Assembly (NCBI GenBank): GCA_031549495.1 | Contig: JAVBPS010000041.1 | Span: 62,001 to 126,000 of the forward strand | DNA length: 64,000 nucleotides | Source of the DNA: JAVBOW01 sp031549495 | GTDB lineage: Bacteria > Bacteroidota > Bacteroidia > Bacteroidales > Rikenellaceae | Reading direction: 5' to 3' | In this document: positions 17,398 through 26,196 of the stretch, in pieces | Position numbering within the stretch: the first letter of the stretch is position 1 | Layout: each line of letters begins with the position of its first letter | Program-made: the position numbers and the translations under genes | The notes under the pieces: generated by a model | What the model saw: only the letters and a program-made list of their open reading frames with translations | Database searches by the model: none | What the model was told of the DNA's origin: nothing

Positions 17398-19497
17398 ATG
17401 CGTAAGGTTTTTTTGTCGTTTATCGCCCTGGTCGTCGCAGCTGTTTGCCAGGCGGCGCCGGTGATGTGGAAAATTTCGCTGCAGGACAAGGGCGACGGCC
17501 GGGTAGAGCTGACCGCGCGGGCCCTGATCCAGCAGGGATGGCATCTGTATGACGTCACGATTCCCGAAGGCGGCCCCTACCCCACCGAGCTGACCGTCGA
17601 AGAGCTGAAAGGCGCGACCCAAACGGGCCCGTTCAAAGGTTCCGGCCCCCGCTTCCGCAAGGAGTTCGACAAGACGTTCGATATGGAAGTGGGCTTTTAT
17701 GAAAGCACCGCCACCTTTACGCAACTCTTCACGGTCACCGACAAGGAGGCCTTCGCGCTCAAGGGCGACGTAAGGGCCCAGGCGTGCAACGATGAGGAGT
17801 GCACGCCGCCGCTGCCGGTGGACTTTTCGTTTACCGCCGCCGACCTTCCCGCGGATTTCAAAGCGGCCGCCGCCGCCAAGCCCGCCGCAGCAGCGGCCCA
17901 ACCCGCGCAGGCGGCTACGCCCCCGAAGGCCGCTGCGGAGCCCGAGCCGGTTCCCGCGGCACAAATTCCGGACGCGGCCGGGCCGGCACCTCAAACGGCG
18001 CAGGCCGATTCGACCGCCCTCGCCGATAGCCCCGCGGCCGCGGATCTTTGGGCGCCGGTGATCGACGAGTTGCAACAGCTCGGCGCGGCGGGCAGCACGG
18101 CCGATATGACCCTGTTGTGGATATTCCTCTTCGGGTTCGCGGGCGGTTTTCTCGCGCTGCTCACGCCTTGCGTGTGGCCGATGATCCCGATGACCGTCAG
18201 TTTCTTCATCAAGCGCGCCTCGGACCGCGGCAAGGCCGTCCGCGACGCGCTCACCTATGGGGCCGGCATTATCGTGATCTATGTCGGGCTGGGGCTGATC
18301 GTGACCGGGATCTTCGGGGCCAGCGCGCTGAACGAGATGTCGACCAGCGCCGTCTTCAACCTCATTTTCTTCGCGCTGCTGGTGCTGTTCGCCGTCTCGT
18401 TCTTCGGGGCTTTCGAGCTGGTGTTGCCCTCCTCCTGGACCAATAAGATGGACAACAAGGCCGAGACCACTTCCGGCCTGTTGAGCATATTTTTCATGGC
18501 GTTCACCCTGGCGCTGGTGTCGTTCTCGTGCACCGGGCCTGTGATCGGATGGCTGCTGGTCGAGGCGGCGAGCACGGGGGCGGTGGTCGCTCCCGCGGTA
18601 GGGATGCTGGGTTTCGCCGTGGCGCTGGCGATTCCTTTCGGGTTGTTCGCCATGTTCCCCTCGTGGCTGCACAGCATGCCCAAATCGGGCGGATGGCTCA
18701 ACTCGGTCAAGGTGGTGCTGGGCTTTCTGGAGCTGGCCCTGGCGCTTAAATTCTTCTCGGTGGCCGACCTGGCCTACGGATGGGGCATCCTCGACCGCGA
18801 GGTGTTCCTGGCGCTGTGGATCGTTATCTTCGGGCTGCTGGGGTTCTACCTGTTAGGGAAGATCAAGCTGCCGCATGACAGCGATATGCCGCGCATTCCG
18901 GTTTCGAGGCTGATGCTCGCCATCGTCCCCCTCGCGTTCTGCGTCTATATGGTCCCGGGGCTGTGGGGCGCGCCGCTGAAGGCGATCAGCGCCTTCTCGC
19001 CGCCGCTGTACACGCAGGATTTCAGCCTTTACAAGGGCGAGGTGCATGCCGCTTTCGACGATTACGACGCGGGGATGGCTTACGCCGCGCGCATGGGCAA
19101 ACCGGTGGCGATCGACTTCTCGGGGTACGGTTGCGTGAACTGCCGCAAGATGGAGGCCTCGGTGTGGACCGATCCGCATGTGAAGCAGATGCTGGAAAAA
19201 GATTACGTGCTGATCACCCTGATGGTCGACGACAAGGCGCGCCTGCCCGAGCCGATCGAGGTCGAGGAAGGCGGGCGCACCGTCCGCCTGAAGACGCTGG
19301 GCGATAAATGGAGTTATCTGCAGCGCCATAAGTTCGGCACCAACTCGCAGCCTTACTACGTGTTGCTCGACGGGCGGGGGATGCCCATCGGGCCCTCCTA
19401 TGCCTTCGACCAGGACGTGGATAAGTACCTGAAATTCTTACGGACGGGACTGGACGGCTATCGCACGAGGCGGGAGATTCCCGACACCATAGAGTAG
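17398..19497 (+). CDS. dsbD: Thiol:disulfide interchange protein DsbD
   Basis: 699 residues from ATG 17398; the frame is open further upstream to a TTG, but this ATG begins a good signal peptide (MRKVFLSFIALVVAAVCQAA). The order is an N-terminal DsbD alpha-like domain (about 20-150, including CNDEECTPPLPVDF), a long Ala/Pro-rich linker (about 155-213), a membrane domain of about eight helices (about 235-525, with LLTPCVWPMIPM and SFSCTGPVIGWLL carrying the two membrane cysteines), and a C-terminal thioredoxin-like domain with Cys579-Val-Asn-Cys582. It passes electrons from cytoplasmic thioredoxin to periplasmic acceptors. The two thioredoxin-fold genes directly upstream are the obvious acceptors. 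Confidence 0.93.
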   Translation: MRKVFLSFIALVVAAVCQAAPVMWKISLQDKGDGRVELTARALIQQGWHLYDVTIPEGGPYPTELTVEELKGATQTGPFKGSGPRFRKEFDKTFDMEVGFYESTATFTQLFTVTDKEAFALKGDVRAQACNDEECTPPLPVDFSFTAADLPADFKAAAAAKPAAAAAQPAQAATPPKAAAEPEPVPAAQIPDAAGPAPQTAQADSTALADSPAAADLWAPVIDELQQLGAAGSTADMTLLWIFLFGFAGGFLALLTPCVWPMIPMTVSFFIKRASDRGKAVRDALTYGAGIIVIYVGLGLIVTGIFGASALNEMSTSAVFNLIFFALLVLFAVSFFGAFELVLPSSWTNKMDNKAETTSGLLSIFFMAFTLALVSFSCTGPVIGWLLVEAASTGAVVAPAVGMLGFAVALAIPFGLFAMFPSWLHSMPKSGGWLNSVKVVLGFLELALALKFFSVADLAYGWGILDREVFLALWIVIFGLLGFYLLGKIKLPHDSDMPRIPVSRLMLAIVPLAFCVYMVPGLWGAPLKAISAFSPPLYTQDFSLYKGEVHAAFDDYDAGMAYAARMGKPVAIDFSGYGCVNCRKMEASVWTDPHVKQMLEKDYVLITLMVDDKARLPEPIEVEEGGRTVRLKTLGDKWSYLQRHKFGTNSQPYYVLLDGRGMPIGPSYAFDQDVDKYLKFLRTGLDGYRTRREIPDTIE

Positions 19498-19551
19498 GTT
19501 TCACGAAGAAGATCGGGTGAAGTCAAGCAGTATTTTACTCACCCTATAACT

Positions 19552-19628
19552 TTTGTCATCCTGAACGGGAGGTGAAGGATCTCAGAGAGCCATTCTGAGG
19601 TCCTTCACCTCCCGTTCAGGATGACAAA
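19552..19628. repeat. Hairpin repeat, family A, copy 3
   Basis: Nearly perfect inverted repeat: 33-nt arms (19552-19584 and 19596-19628) with a single mismatch and an 11-nt loop. The arm begins TTTGTCATCCTGAACGGGAG. It lies between dsbD and a decayed gene. The palindromic form rules out strand assignment. Confidence 0.85.
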
Positions 19629-19652
19629 CAGATCGAATTATAAAAGAAATGC

Positions 19653-19805
19653 GACCGTGACGATTTGCTCCACCGGATTTTTACATTGAGCCAGATCTTC
19701 GGCAAAGGGGGCGGATTCGTCTTTAATTCGATCCACAACCTCCAGGCCAACGCACCCATCGAAAATGTGGCGGCCATGTTCGAAGCTTTGGCAGCAGTAG
19801 TTTAG
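19653..19805 (+). pseudogene. 3' remnant of a uroporphyrinogen-decarboxylase-family (corrinoid methyltransferase-like) gene
   Basis: About 50 codons of open frame end in TAG at 19803-19805. The translated end contains IFGKGGGFVFNSIHNLQANA and then PIENVAAMFEAL, which is the conserved C-terminal tail of the URO-D/MtaA-like family (Gly-rich loop followed by a His-Asn pair and the last helix). There is no start codon and no upstream part of the protein; the region just before it is the family A hairpin at 19552. The gene has therefore lost its 5' portion by deletion. It ends 2 nt before the stop codon of the convergent TolB-like gene. Confidence 0.7.
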
Positions 19806-19807
19806 CC

Positions 19808-20722
19808 TTATTTCCGATAACTCACGAAAGCGGCCCTGCGGCTATCCGGGGCCCAGGAGTTGACGTTGATCGTGCCCTGGCCCCCGAACAGGGTGGCCAC
19901 GACTTTCGGCCGGCCTCCTTCGGCGGGCATCAGCAGCAGTTCGACGTTCAGGTCGGGCAGATGCTGGCCCGGATCCAGGTCGCCTTTGCGGTAGGCGATG
20001 TAGAGGACCAGCTTGCCGTCGGGTGAGACGTGCGGGAACCATGCGTTGCGGTTCTCGTCGAAGGTCATCTGCCGCTGGTCCGTGCCATCGGCGTTCATGC
20101 GCCATACCTGCATCAGACCGGTACGCACCGAATTGAACCAAATGTGCTTGCCGTCGGGCGAGTATTCCGGGCCGTCGTCGAGCCCCTCGGCCGTCGTCAG
20201 GCGCTTCTCCACCCCACCCTCGACCGGGATGGTGTACACGTCGTAATTCCCGCCGCGGTTGGCGCAGTAGGCGAGCGTCGTCCCGTCAGGCGACCAGCCG
20301 TGGAGATAGCTCTCACCCAAGGCGGTGACCAGCCGGGGCGTACCTCCTTCGAAGGGCAGGGTATAGACCCGCGATTTGCGGTCCTCGGCCGTCAGGTGGG
20401 AAATGGCGATCATCCGGTTGTCGGGCGAAAGGACATGGTCGTTGTTACAGCGGTCGCCGTATCCGGTCGGGATCTCGACGGGCCCGGCGCCGGGTTCGGG
20501 CTCGATCCTGTAGAGCTTGCCTTCGCTGTTATAGATCAGGTATCGGCCGTCCATCGTCCAGTTGGGGGCCTCGACCACCTGGTTGAACTCCCGTATGACG
20601 GTCCTTTTCCCGCTCTTCACGTCGAGCACCTCCAGGACGCTGTTCTGCGCCCGGTCCTTCTGGGCGGACAACGCCCAGGGCAGCAGGGCCAACGCGGCCG
20701 CTACGATCGCTATCTTCTTCAT
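19808..20722 (-). CDS. TolB-like beta-propeller periplasmic protein
   Basis: 304 residues from the ATG at 20722; a start 10 codons upstream is possible but the chosen one gives a clean signal peptide (ending LSAQK). The body is a six-bladed TolB-type propeller of WD40-like PD40 repeats: SPDNRMIAISH, SPDGTTLAYC, SPDGKHIWFNS, SPDGKLVLYIAYR, APDSRRAAFVSY, each preceded by a strand ending in a small residue. No catalytic domain is attached, unlike DPP-IV-type proteases. The protein may scaffold an interaction or bind a ligand in the periplasm. It stands alone on the - strand between the two SusCD units, next to the URO-D remnant. Function unknown. Confidence 0.85.
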   Translation of the reverse strand: MKKIAIVAAALALLPWALSAQKDRAQNSVLEVLDVKSGKRTVIREFNQVVEAPNWTMDGRYLIYNSEGKLYRIEPEPGAGPVEIPTGYGDRCNNDHVLSPDNRMIAISHLTAEDRKSRVYTLPFEGGTPRLVTALGESYLHGWSPDGTTLAYCANRGGNYDVYTIPVEGGVEKRLTTAEGLDDGPEYSPDGKHIWFNSVRTGLMQVWRMNADGTDQRQMTFDENRNAWFPHVSPDGKLVLYIAYRKGDLDPGQHLPDLNVELLLMPAEGGRPKVVATLFGGQGTINVNSWAPDSRRAAFVSYRK

Positions 20723-21082
20723 AATGTCATTGCGAATGAATCCCCGGGCCACGGAGGGGCGGCTTGCCGGTTTGACAAAGAAACAAAAAAATTGCGAAAC
20801 CCTCGCAACCTCCTTGATCCTCCGCGCATATACCGGCGAGGGCCTGACCCAAAAAGAGATACGGCAGGAAAGGAATTATCCGTATTCTCCCCCGGCAAGC
20901 CGAGACACCTGACAGTTAAGCGAATAACAGGCAAAACCCCGGATTCTTTCCGTATAACCCGGCCTTTTTATGTTATTGTTTACTCACTTTTTGCGATTTA
21001 AATGTTTTAATTTACTAACTTCGTTATCCGGGAGAGTTAACCAATAAGCGATTAACCAGGAAAGACCATCGACGTCAGCGCA
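20723..21082. other. Divergent intergenic region between TolB-like gene and second sigma gene
   Basis: 360 bp with no gene. It holds a short hairpin (TTGCGA, 5 nt, TCGCAA near 20791), a fragment resembling half of a family A hairpin at 20897, and an A/T-rich end (about 20966-21025) in which TAACTTCG at 21016-21023 differs at one base from TAnnTTTG and follows a TTTG at 20990. That pair may be the promoter of the sigma factor gene. Confidence 0.5.
20897..20917. repeat. Possible half copy of hairpin repeat family A
   Basis: AAGCCGAGACACCT followed by GACAGTT resembles the left arm and loop start of the copy at 63397 (AAGCCGAGACATCTCA then GACAGCT), with a small deletion. No matching right arm follows. 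The match is short and may be chance. Confidence 0.35.
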
Positions 21083-21661
21083 ATGCCCAACAGTGATCTG
21101 CACACGCATCAGTTCCACGAACTGTATGTAAAAAACCGGCACAAGCTATTCCGATTCGCCCATTCTTATCTTAGGGATGAGATGGTTGCGGAGGATATCG
21201 TCATGGACAGTTTCATGCACTACTGGGAACATCGCGATACGATCCGGGAAGACTCCTCGCCGCTACCTTATATATTGACCATCGTGCGCAACCGTTGCCT
21301 GAACCATCTCAAAGCGCAGCAGATCCGCCAGCGCGCCCGGGGCGAGATCTACGACCGGGATACCCGGATCCTGGAGTTGCAGATCTCCTCGATGACCGCC
21401 TGCGACCCGACGGAACTTTTTTCCGAGGAAGCCCGCCGGATCGTCGCCCAGGCGATAGCCGAATTGCCCGGGCAAACCCGGGAAGTATTCATCCGCGCCC
21501 GGATACAGGACCAGTCCTACAAACAGATCATCGCCGAAATGAACATTCCCTTCAGCACGGTCGACCACGAAATGCGCAAAGCGAAGAAAATCCTGGCCGA
21601 AAAACTGAAACGGTACTACCCTGATCTGCTGCCCGTTCTGGCCATTTTCCTGCTTCATTAA
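21083..21661 (+). CDS. ECF-type RNA polymerase sigma factor
   Basis: 192 residues. Region 2 lies at about 10-75 (HELYVKNRHKLFRFAHSYL, MVAEDIVMDSFMHYWEHR). Region 4 lies at about 125-185 (LPGQTREVFIRARIQDQSYKQ, then the helix-turn-helix around NIPFSTVDHEMRKAKK). It is followed by FecR, SusC with an STN domain, and SusD, the same order as the first unit but with clearly different protein sequence, so the two systems are old paralogues rather than a recent duplication. It should drive the N-glycan-type locus that follows. Confidence 0.93.
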   Translation: MPNSDLHTHQFHELYVKNRHKLFRFAHSYLRDEMVAEDIVMDSFMHYWEHRDTIREDSSPLPYILTIVRNRCLNHLKAQQIRQRARGEIYDRDTRILELQISSMTACDPTELFSEEARRIVAQAIAELPGQTREVFIRARIQDQSYKQIIAEMNIPFSTVDHEMRKAKKILAEKLKRYYPDLLPVLAIFLLH

Positions 21662-21727
21662 ATTTTTTTCACAAAAAACGCGTCCGGATTTGCGAATCCG
21701 GTCGCCTGGATTGTATATATAATAACC

Positions 21728-22666
21728 ATGGACAGAAATATCTTATATCGTTTTTTCGAAGGGGTATCGACCCCCGGGGAAGATCAACAGATCGTTGATT
21801 GGCTGGATCAGGATCCGGCCAACGAAAAATCGTTTAACGCGGAGCGTAAAGTATACAACACGATCCTGATGACGGATCAGGTGCAACCGCAAGCGGAAAA
21901 GCCGAAAACACGCACCATGCCGCGCTGGAGCAGGGAATTCATGCGCACGGCCGCCGTGCTGGCGCTCACGATAGGCCTGGGGGCGCATTTCTATTCCCGC
22001 CTGCAGCAGCGCATCGACGTGGCGCAGAGCATTATCTCCGTTCCGGTCGGACAGCAACTCAACCTCACCCTGTCGGACGGCACCCAGGTGACCGTCAACG
22101 GGTCGTCGACCATCACCTATCCCGCGATCTTCTCGACCAAGGAACGGCGCGTCCATCTCTCGGGCGAGGCCTATTTCGCCGTGACCCACGACCAGAAGCA
22201 TCCGTTCATCGTCGAGACCTCGGACTACGACGTCGAGGTGCTGGGCACGGAGTTCAACGTCGAGGCGTATGAGAACAGCGGCGAATTCGTCGCCTCGCTC
22301 GTGAACGGGAAAGTGAAAGTGACCAACCAGGACGATCCGGCCGAGTCGATCGTCCTGATGCCGGGCCAGCAGGCACGCCTGGCCGAGGGCAGGCTCGTCG
22401 TCGGGGAGATCCCGGCCTACGAGGACTTCCTGTGGCGCGACGGGCTGATCGCCTTCAAACAAGCCTCGTTCGTCGACATGATGGAACTGTTCGAGAAGTA
22501 TTACGGCGTGCACATCATCTACAACGCCGGCGCGCTGCCCAAAGGCACGTTCAGCGGCAAGATCCGCATATCGGAGGGCATAGACCACGCCTTGTGGGCT
22601 TTGCAGCAGAACTCCTCGTTCGTCTATGAAAAGAATGCAGACTCCATGATCATAACCATAAAATGA
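21728..22666 (+). CDS. FecR-family anti-sigma factor
   Basis: 312 residues. N-terminal cytoplasmic part about 1-70, one transmembrane helix about 72-89 (RTAAVLALTIGLGAHF), periplasmic FecR domain about 100-215 (VPVGQQLNLTLSDGTQVTVN, HLSGEAYFAVTHD, VLGTEFNVEAY) and a C-terminal DUF4974-like domain (DMMELFEKYYGVHIIY, GTFSGKIR). It pairs with the sigma factor 66 nt upstream and with the STN domain of the SusC downstream. Confidence 0.93.
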   Translation: MDRNILYRFFEGVSTPGEDQQIVDWLDQDPANEKSFNAERKVYNTILMTDQVQPQAEKPKTRTMPRWSREFMRTAAVLALTIGLGAHFYSRLQQRIDVAQSIISVPVGQQLNLTLSDGTQVTVNGSSTITYPAIFSTKERRVHLSGEAYFAVTHDQKHPFIVETSDYDVEVLGTEFNVEAYENSGEFVASLVNGKVKVTNQDDPAESIVLMPGQQARLAEGRLVVGEIPAYEDFLWRDGLIAFKQASFVDMMELFEKYYGVHIIYNAGALPKGTFSGKIRISEGIDHALWALQQNSSFVYEKNADSMIITIK

Positions 22667-22712
22667 AAATCAGCCTATGACGATGAAGAACCCCTGACCG
22701 GTAACAAAAAAC

Positions 22713-22743
22713 GAACCTGTGAGTGCCCACCACCCACAGGTTC
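22713..22743 (+). promoter_or_regulatory. Leader hairpin between fecR and susC
   Basis: Perfect 9-bp arms (GAACCTGTG at 22713-22721 and CACAGGTTC at 22735-22743) with a 13-nt loop sit in the 142-nt gap before susC. No T-run follows, so it is not an obvious terminator. It could be a processing or stability hairpin separating low-level regulator mRNA from the abundant susC mRNA. Confidence 0.45.
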
Positions 22744-22808
22744 AGAAGATCAATAGTCCAACAAGCTGTTGATAAAACGACCTAATTACAAACTATCAAT
22801 CCTTTCTA

Positions 22809-25800
22809 ATGAACAAAAGTAGGGAAAAAAAGGGAATTTGGCAAATTGCCCGCCCTTTCATGCGCAAGTGCAACGTGCTTTTGGCCACGTTCGCGTTATG
22901 TCTGCTCTCGACACAACTTTCCGCGCAGGAGAAACCGATTTCACTAAACTTCAAAAACGTAAAACTCGAACAGGTACTGGGCAGCATCGAAAAGCAGACC
23001 AACTACCTTTTCGTCTACGGCGACAACGTCGACGTCAACCAGACGGTGAGCATCGCGGTCGACAACAAACCGCTCCGGCAGGCCCTGGGCGAACTGCTTC
23101 CGGGTATCGGCCTGCAGTACACGATCAACAACACCTCGATCGCCCTTTCGCCCGTAACCAAATCCGAAGCGGCCGCCACCAACCGGTCGATCACCGGTAA
23201 GGTGGTCCGCGAAGAGGGTACCCCCGTGGCCGGGGCGACCGTCGTGGTCAAAGGCACCACGACCGGCACGATGACCGCAAATGACGGTACGTTCTCGCTG
23301 AACATCCCGTCGGCTTCGCGCACCACGGTGCTGGCCGTTAATTTCCTCGGGTACGAATCGAAAGAGGTGCAACTCGGCACGGAGAGCTATTTCAGCATCA
23401 TGCTCCGCGAATCGACCGTCAGCATGGATCAGGTCGTGGTCACCGCCCTCGGGATCACCCGCGAAAAACGGGCCGTCACCTACAACGTGCAGGAGATCAA
23501 GAATGACGACATGGGCGTGAAAGACGCCAACGTCATGACCTCGCTGGCCGGCAAAGTGGCCGGTGCGACCATCAACGCCAGCGCATCGGGTATCGGCGGC
23601 GGCGCCCGCGTGGTGCTGCGCGGCGTGAAATCGATCAACGCCAGCAACACCCCCCTGTACGTAATCGACGGGATCCCGATGACGGACCAGTCGGCCGCGC
23701 AGCCCGACGACAACTACACGGGTGCGGGCCAGTCCGGCGACGGCATCTCGATGATCAACTCGGACGATATCGAAACGATCTCGGTGCTCAGCGGCGCCGC
23801 GGCTTCGGCGCTTTACGGCTCGATGGCCGCCAACGGCGTGGTCATGATCACCACCAAAAAGGGCAAGGCGGGAACCACCAACGTGACCTTCAACAACAGC
23901 AGCACCTTTTACTCCCCTTTCGTCATGCCCAAATTTCAGAACCGGTACGGTTCCGAGGCGGGCGAATGGTACAGCTGGTCGCCGAAAATGAGCACCCCGA
24001 CCTCCTACGACGCGAAAGATTTTTTCCAGACGGGCTACAACGTAGCCAATACGGTGAGCCTGACCACGGGAACGGACCGGTCGCAGACCTACGTGTCGGC
24101 CGCCACGATGAACGCCCGCGGCATCGTCGAGAACAATGACGTGGATCGCTATAACGTCACCTTTCGCAATACGGTGAAATTCCTGCGCGATCGGATGACC
24201 CTCGACCTGAATTTCATGTACTCCCGGGTGGAGGAACAGAACATGCTGGCGCAGGGCGAGTACGCCAACCCGCTCGTTCCCATCTACCTCTTCCCGCGCG
24301 GCGACGATATTACCAAATACCAGTATTACGAGCGTTACGACCCGAACCAGGAGATCAAAACCCAGTTCTGGCCCCTGGGCGACAACGGCCTGTCCATGCA
24401 GAACCCCTGGTGGATCACCAACCGCAATATGTACAACAACAACAAGGATCGCTACCTGGCCGGCGCTTCGCTCTCTTATAAGATCACCGACTGGCTCAAC
24501 GTCGCCGGTCGCCTGAACCTGGACAACACCGAGTCGGTATACGAGCGCAAGATGTACGCGAGCACCCTGCGCGTGCTGGCCGAAAACTCGGCCAAAGGCG
24601 CCTACCTGCGCCGCGAGCAGAACACCAAACAGTTCTACGGCGACGTGATGCTCAACTTCAACAAGGATTTTTGCCACAAGACATGGAGCCTGAGCGGAAG
24701 CCTCGGGGCCAGTTTCCAGGACGTGAAGCATACGGAATATTTCTTCGGCGGCGGACTGAACGCGATCAAAAACCTGTTCACCTACGGCAACGTCAACAGC
24801 AGCGGCAAACTCACCTACACCCAGGATAACTACCACGACCGCAACAACGTGGTATTCGGTCTGGCTACGGTCGGCTACAAAAGCATGGTCTACCTCGACG
24901 GTACGCTCAGGGCCGAATGGCACTCGGCGCTGGCAGGGTCGGTCAAGAACCACCTGCTTTACCCCTCCGTGGGCGCTTCGTTCATCCTGACCGACATCCT
25001 GGGCATCCACTCACGCGCGCTGAATTTCGCCAAACTGCGCCTCTCGTACAGCGAGGTGGGTAACTCCCCCAGGCGCTTCGCCACCATCGCCACGTGGCCC
25101 GTCGAGCAGGGACAGCAAAGCTCCAGCACCGTCTATCCGCTCTACAACCTCACCCCCGAACTCACCCAGGCCTGGGAAGCGGGTCTGAACGTGACGCTAT
25201 TCAACAACAAACTGACCGTCGGCGCCACCGCCTACAAGAGCAAGACGACCAACCAGTTGTTCGACCTTCCGATCTCCGTGTCGCAAAGCGCTTTCAACCG
25301 GATGTACGTCAACGGGGGACAGGTCTCCAATAAAGGTATCGAACTGACGGCCAACTACAAGCAGCACATCACCCGCCCGTTGGTCTGGTCGAGCACCGCC
25401 GTGTGGTCGCTCAACCGCAACAAGATCGACAACCTGCTGCACGAATATTACAGCGAGGCGCTCGACACCTCCGTCACGGTGGACTATGTCGACGCCTACA
25501 CGCTGGGCGGCGTCAAGGAACGGCTCTACGAGGGCGGTTCGATGGGCGACCTGTACGTCAACTCGATGCGCCTGGACGAGAAAGGTTACATCTGGATCAA
25601 CTCGATGACCGGGGCGATCGAAACCCGTAAGAACAACTGGATCTACGCAGGCAACTCCAACCCCAGCTACAACCTCAGCTGGCGCAACGACTTCAACTGG
25701 AAGGGCTTGAGCGCAGGATGTATGGTTTCGGCACGCGTCGGCGGGGTCGGCGTTTCCGGCACCCAGGCCGTGCTCGACTACTACGGCGTTTCCGAGCGTT

Positions 25801-26165
25801 CGGCCGCCGCGCGCGACGCGGGGGGCATCTATGTGAACGAGGGTTCCAAACTCGACGCGCAGACCTTCTTCCAGACCGTGGGCGCCAACGGGGTCGATTT
25901 CGTCGGGGCGATGTACGTCTACGACATGACCAACGTCCGCCTGAGCGAGGTGACGTTAGGGTATGATTTCCCGGTCGCCAAATGGACCAGCTGGCTCAAG
26001 ACGCTCAACGTTTCGCTGGTGGGCCGCAATCTGCTGATGTTCTACTGCAAAGCCCCCTTCGACCCGGAATCGACCGCCAGCACGGCGACCTACAACCAGG
26101 GCATCGACTACTTCATGCAACCGAGCATGCGCAGCGTAGGGTTCTCTGTGAAAGTAGGTTTCTGA
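22809..26165 (+). CDS. SusC/RagA-family TonB-linked outer membrane transporter with STN signalling domain
   Basis: 1118 residues. A long signal sequence ends near QLSAQ (about residue 38). An STN domain (about 42-115, LNFKNVKLEQVLGSIEKQTN) is followed by a carboxypeptidase-D-like domain (about 128-205, GKVVREEGTPVAGATVVVKG). The plug contains VVVTALGI, RGVKSINASNTPLYVIDG and SVLSGAAASALYGSMAANGV. The beta-barrel ends in VKVGF with an aromatic last residue. It should import oligosaccharides released by the surface GH18, with the next gene as its lid, and signal to FecR through the STN domain. Confidence 0.95.
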   Translation: MNKSREKKGIWQIARPFMRKCNVLLATFALCLLSTQLSAQEKPISLNFKNVKLEQVLGSIEKQTNYLFVYGDNVDVNQTVSIAVDNKPLRQALGELLPGIGLQYTINNTSIALSPVTKSEAAATNRSITGKVVREEGTPVAGATVVVKGTTTGTMTANDGTFSLNIPSASRTTVLAVNFLGYESKEVQLGTESYFSIMLRESTVSMDQVVVTALGITREKRAVTYNVQEIKNDDMGVKDANVMTSLAGKVAGATINASASGIGGGARVVLRGVKSINASNTPLYVIDGIPMTDQSAAQPDDNYTGAGQSGDGISMINSDDIETISVLSGAAASALYGSMAANGVVMITTKKGKAGTTNVTFNNSSTFYSPFVMPKFQNRYGSEAGEWYSWSPKMSTPTSYDAKDFFQTGYNVANTVSLTTGTDRSQTYVSAATMNARGIVENNDVDRYNVTFRNTVKFLRDRMTLDLNFMYSRVEEQNMLAQGEYANPLVPIYLFPRGDDITKYQYYERYDPNQEIKTQFWPLGDNGLSMQNPWWITNRNMYNNNKDRYLAGASLSYKITDWLNVAGRLNLDNTESVYERKMYASTLRVLAENSAKGAYLRREQNTKQFYGDVMLNFNKDFCHKTWSLSGSLGASFQDVKHTEYFFGGGLNAIKNLFTYGNVNSSGKLTYTQDNYHDRNNVVFGLATVGYKSMVYLDGTLRAEWHSALAGSVKNHLLYPSVGASFILTDILGIHSRALNFAKLRLSYSEVGNSPRRFATIATWPVEQGQQSSSTVYPLYNLTPELTQAWEAGLNVTLFNNKLTVGATAYKSKTTNQLFDLPISVSQSAFNRMYVNGGQVSNKGIELTANYKQHITRPLVWSSTAVWSLNRNKIDNLLHEYYSEALDTSVTVDYVDAYTLGGVKERLYEGGSMGDLYVNSMRLDEKGYIWINSMTGAIETRKNNWIYAGNSNPSYNLSWRNDFNWKGLSAGCMVSARVGGVGVSGTQAVLDYYGVSERSAAARDAGGIYVNEGSKLDAQTFFQTVGANGVDFVGAMYVYDMTNVRLSEVTLGYDFPVAKWTSWLKTLNVSLVGRNLLMFYCKAPFDPESTASTATYNQGIDYFMQPSMRSVGFSVKVGF

Positions 26166-26196
26166 TCTTATGTTTAACCGCATAATACCGCGAAAG

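Noticed and set aside
22944..25010. A 688-codon open frame antisense to the second SusC
   Set aside because: Same reason: a composition artefact opposite a certain gene, with no start context or recognisable domain.
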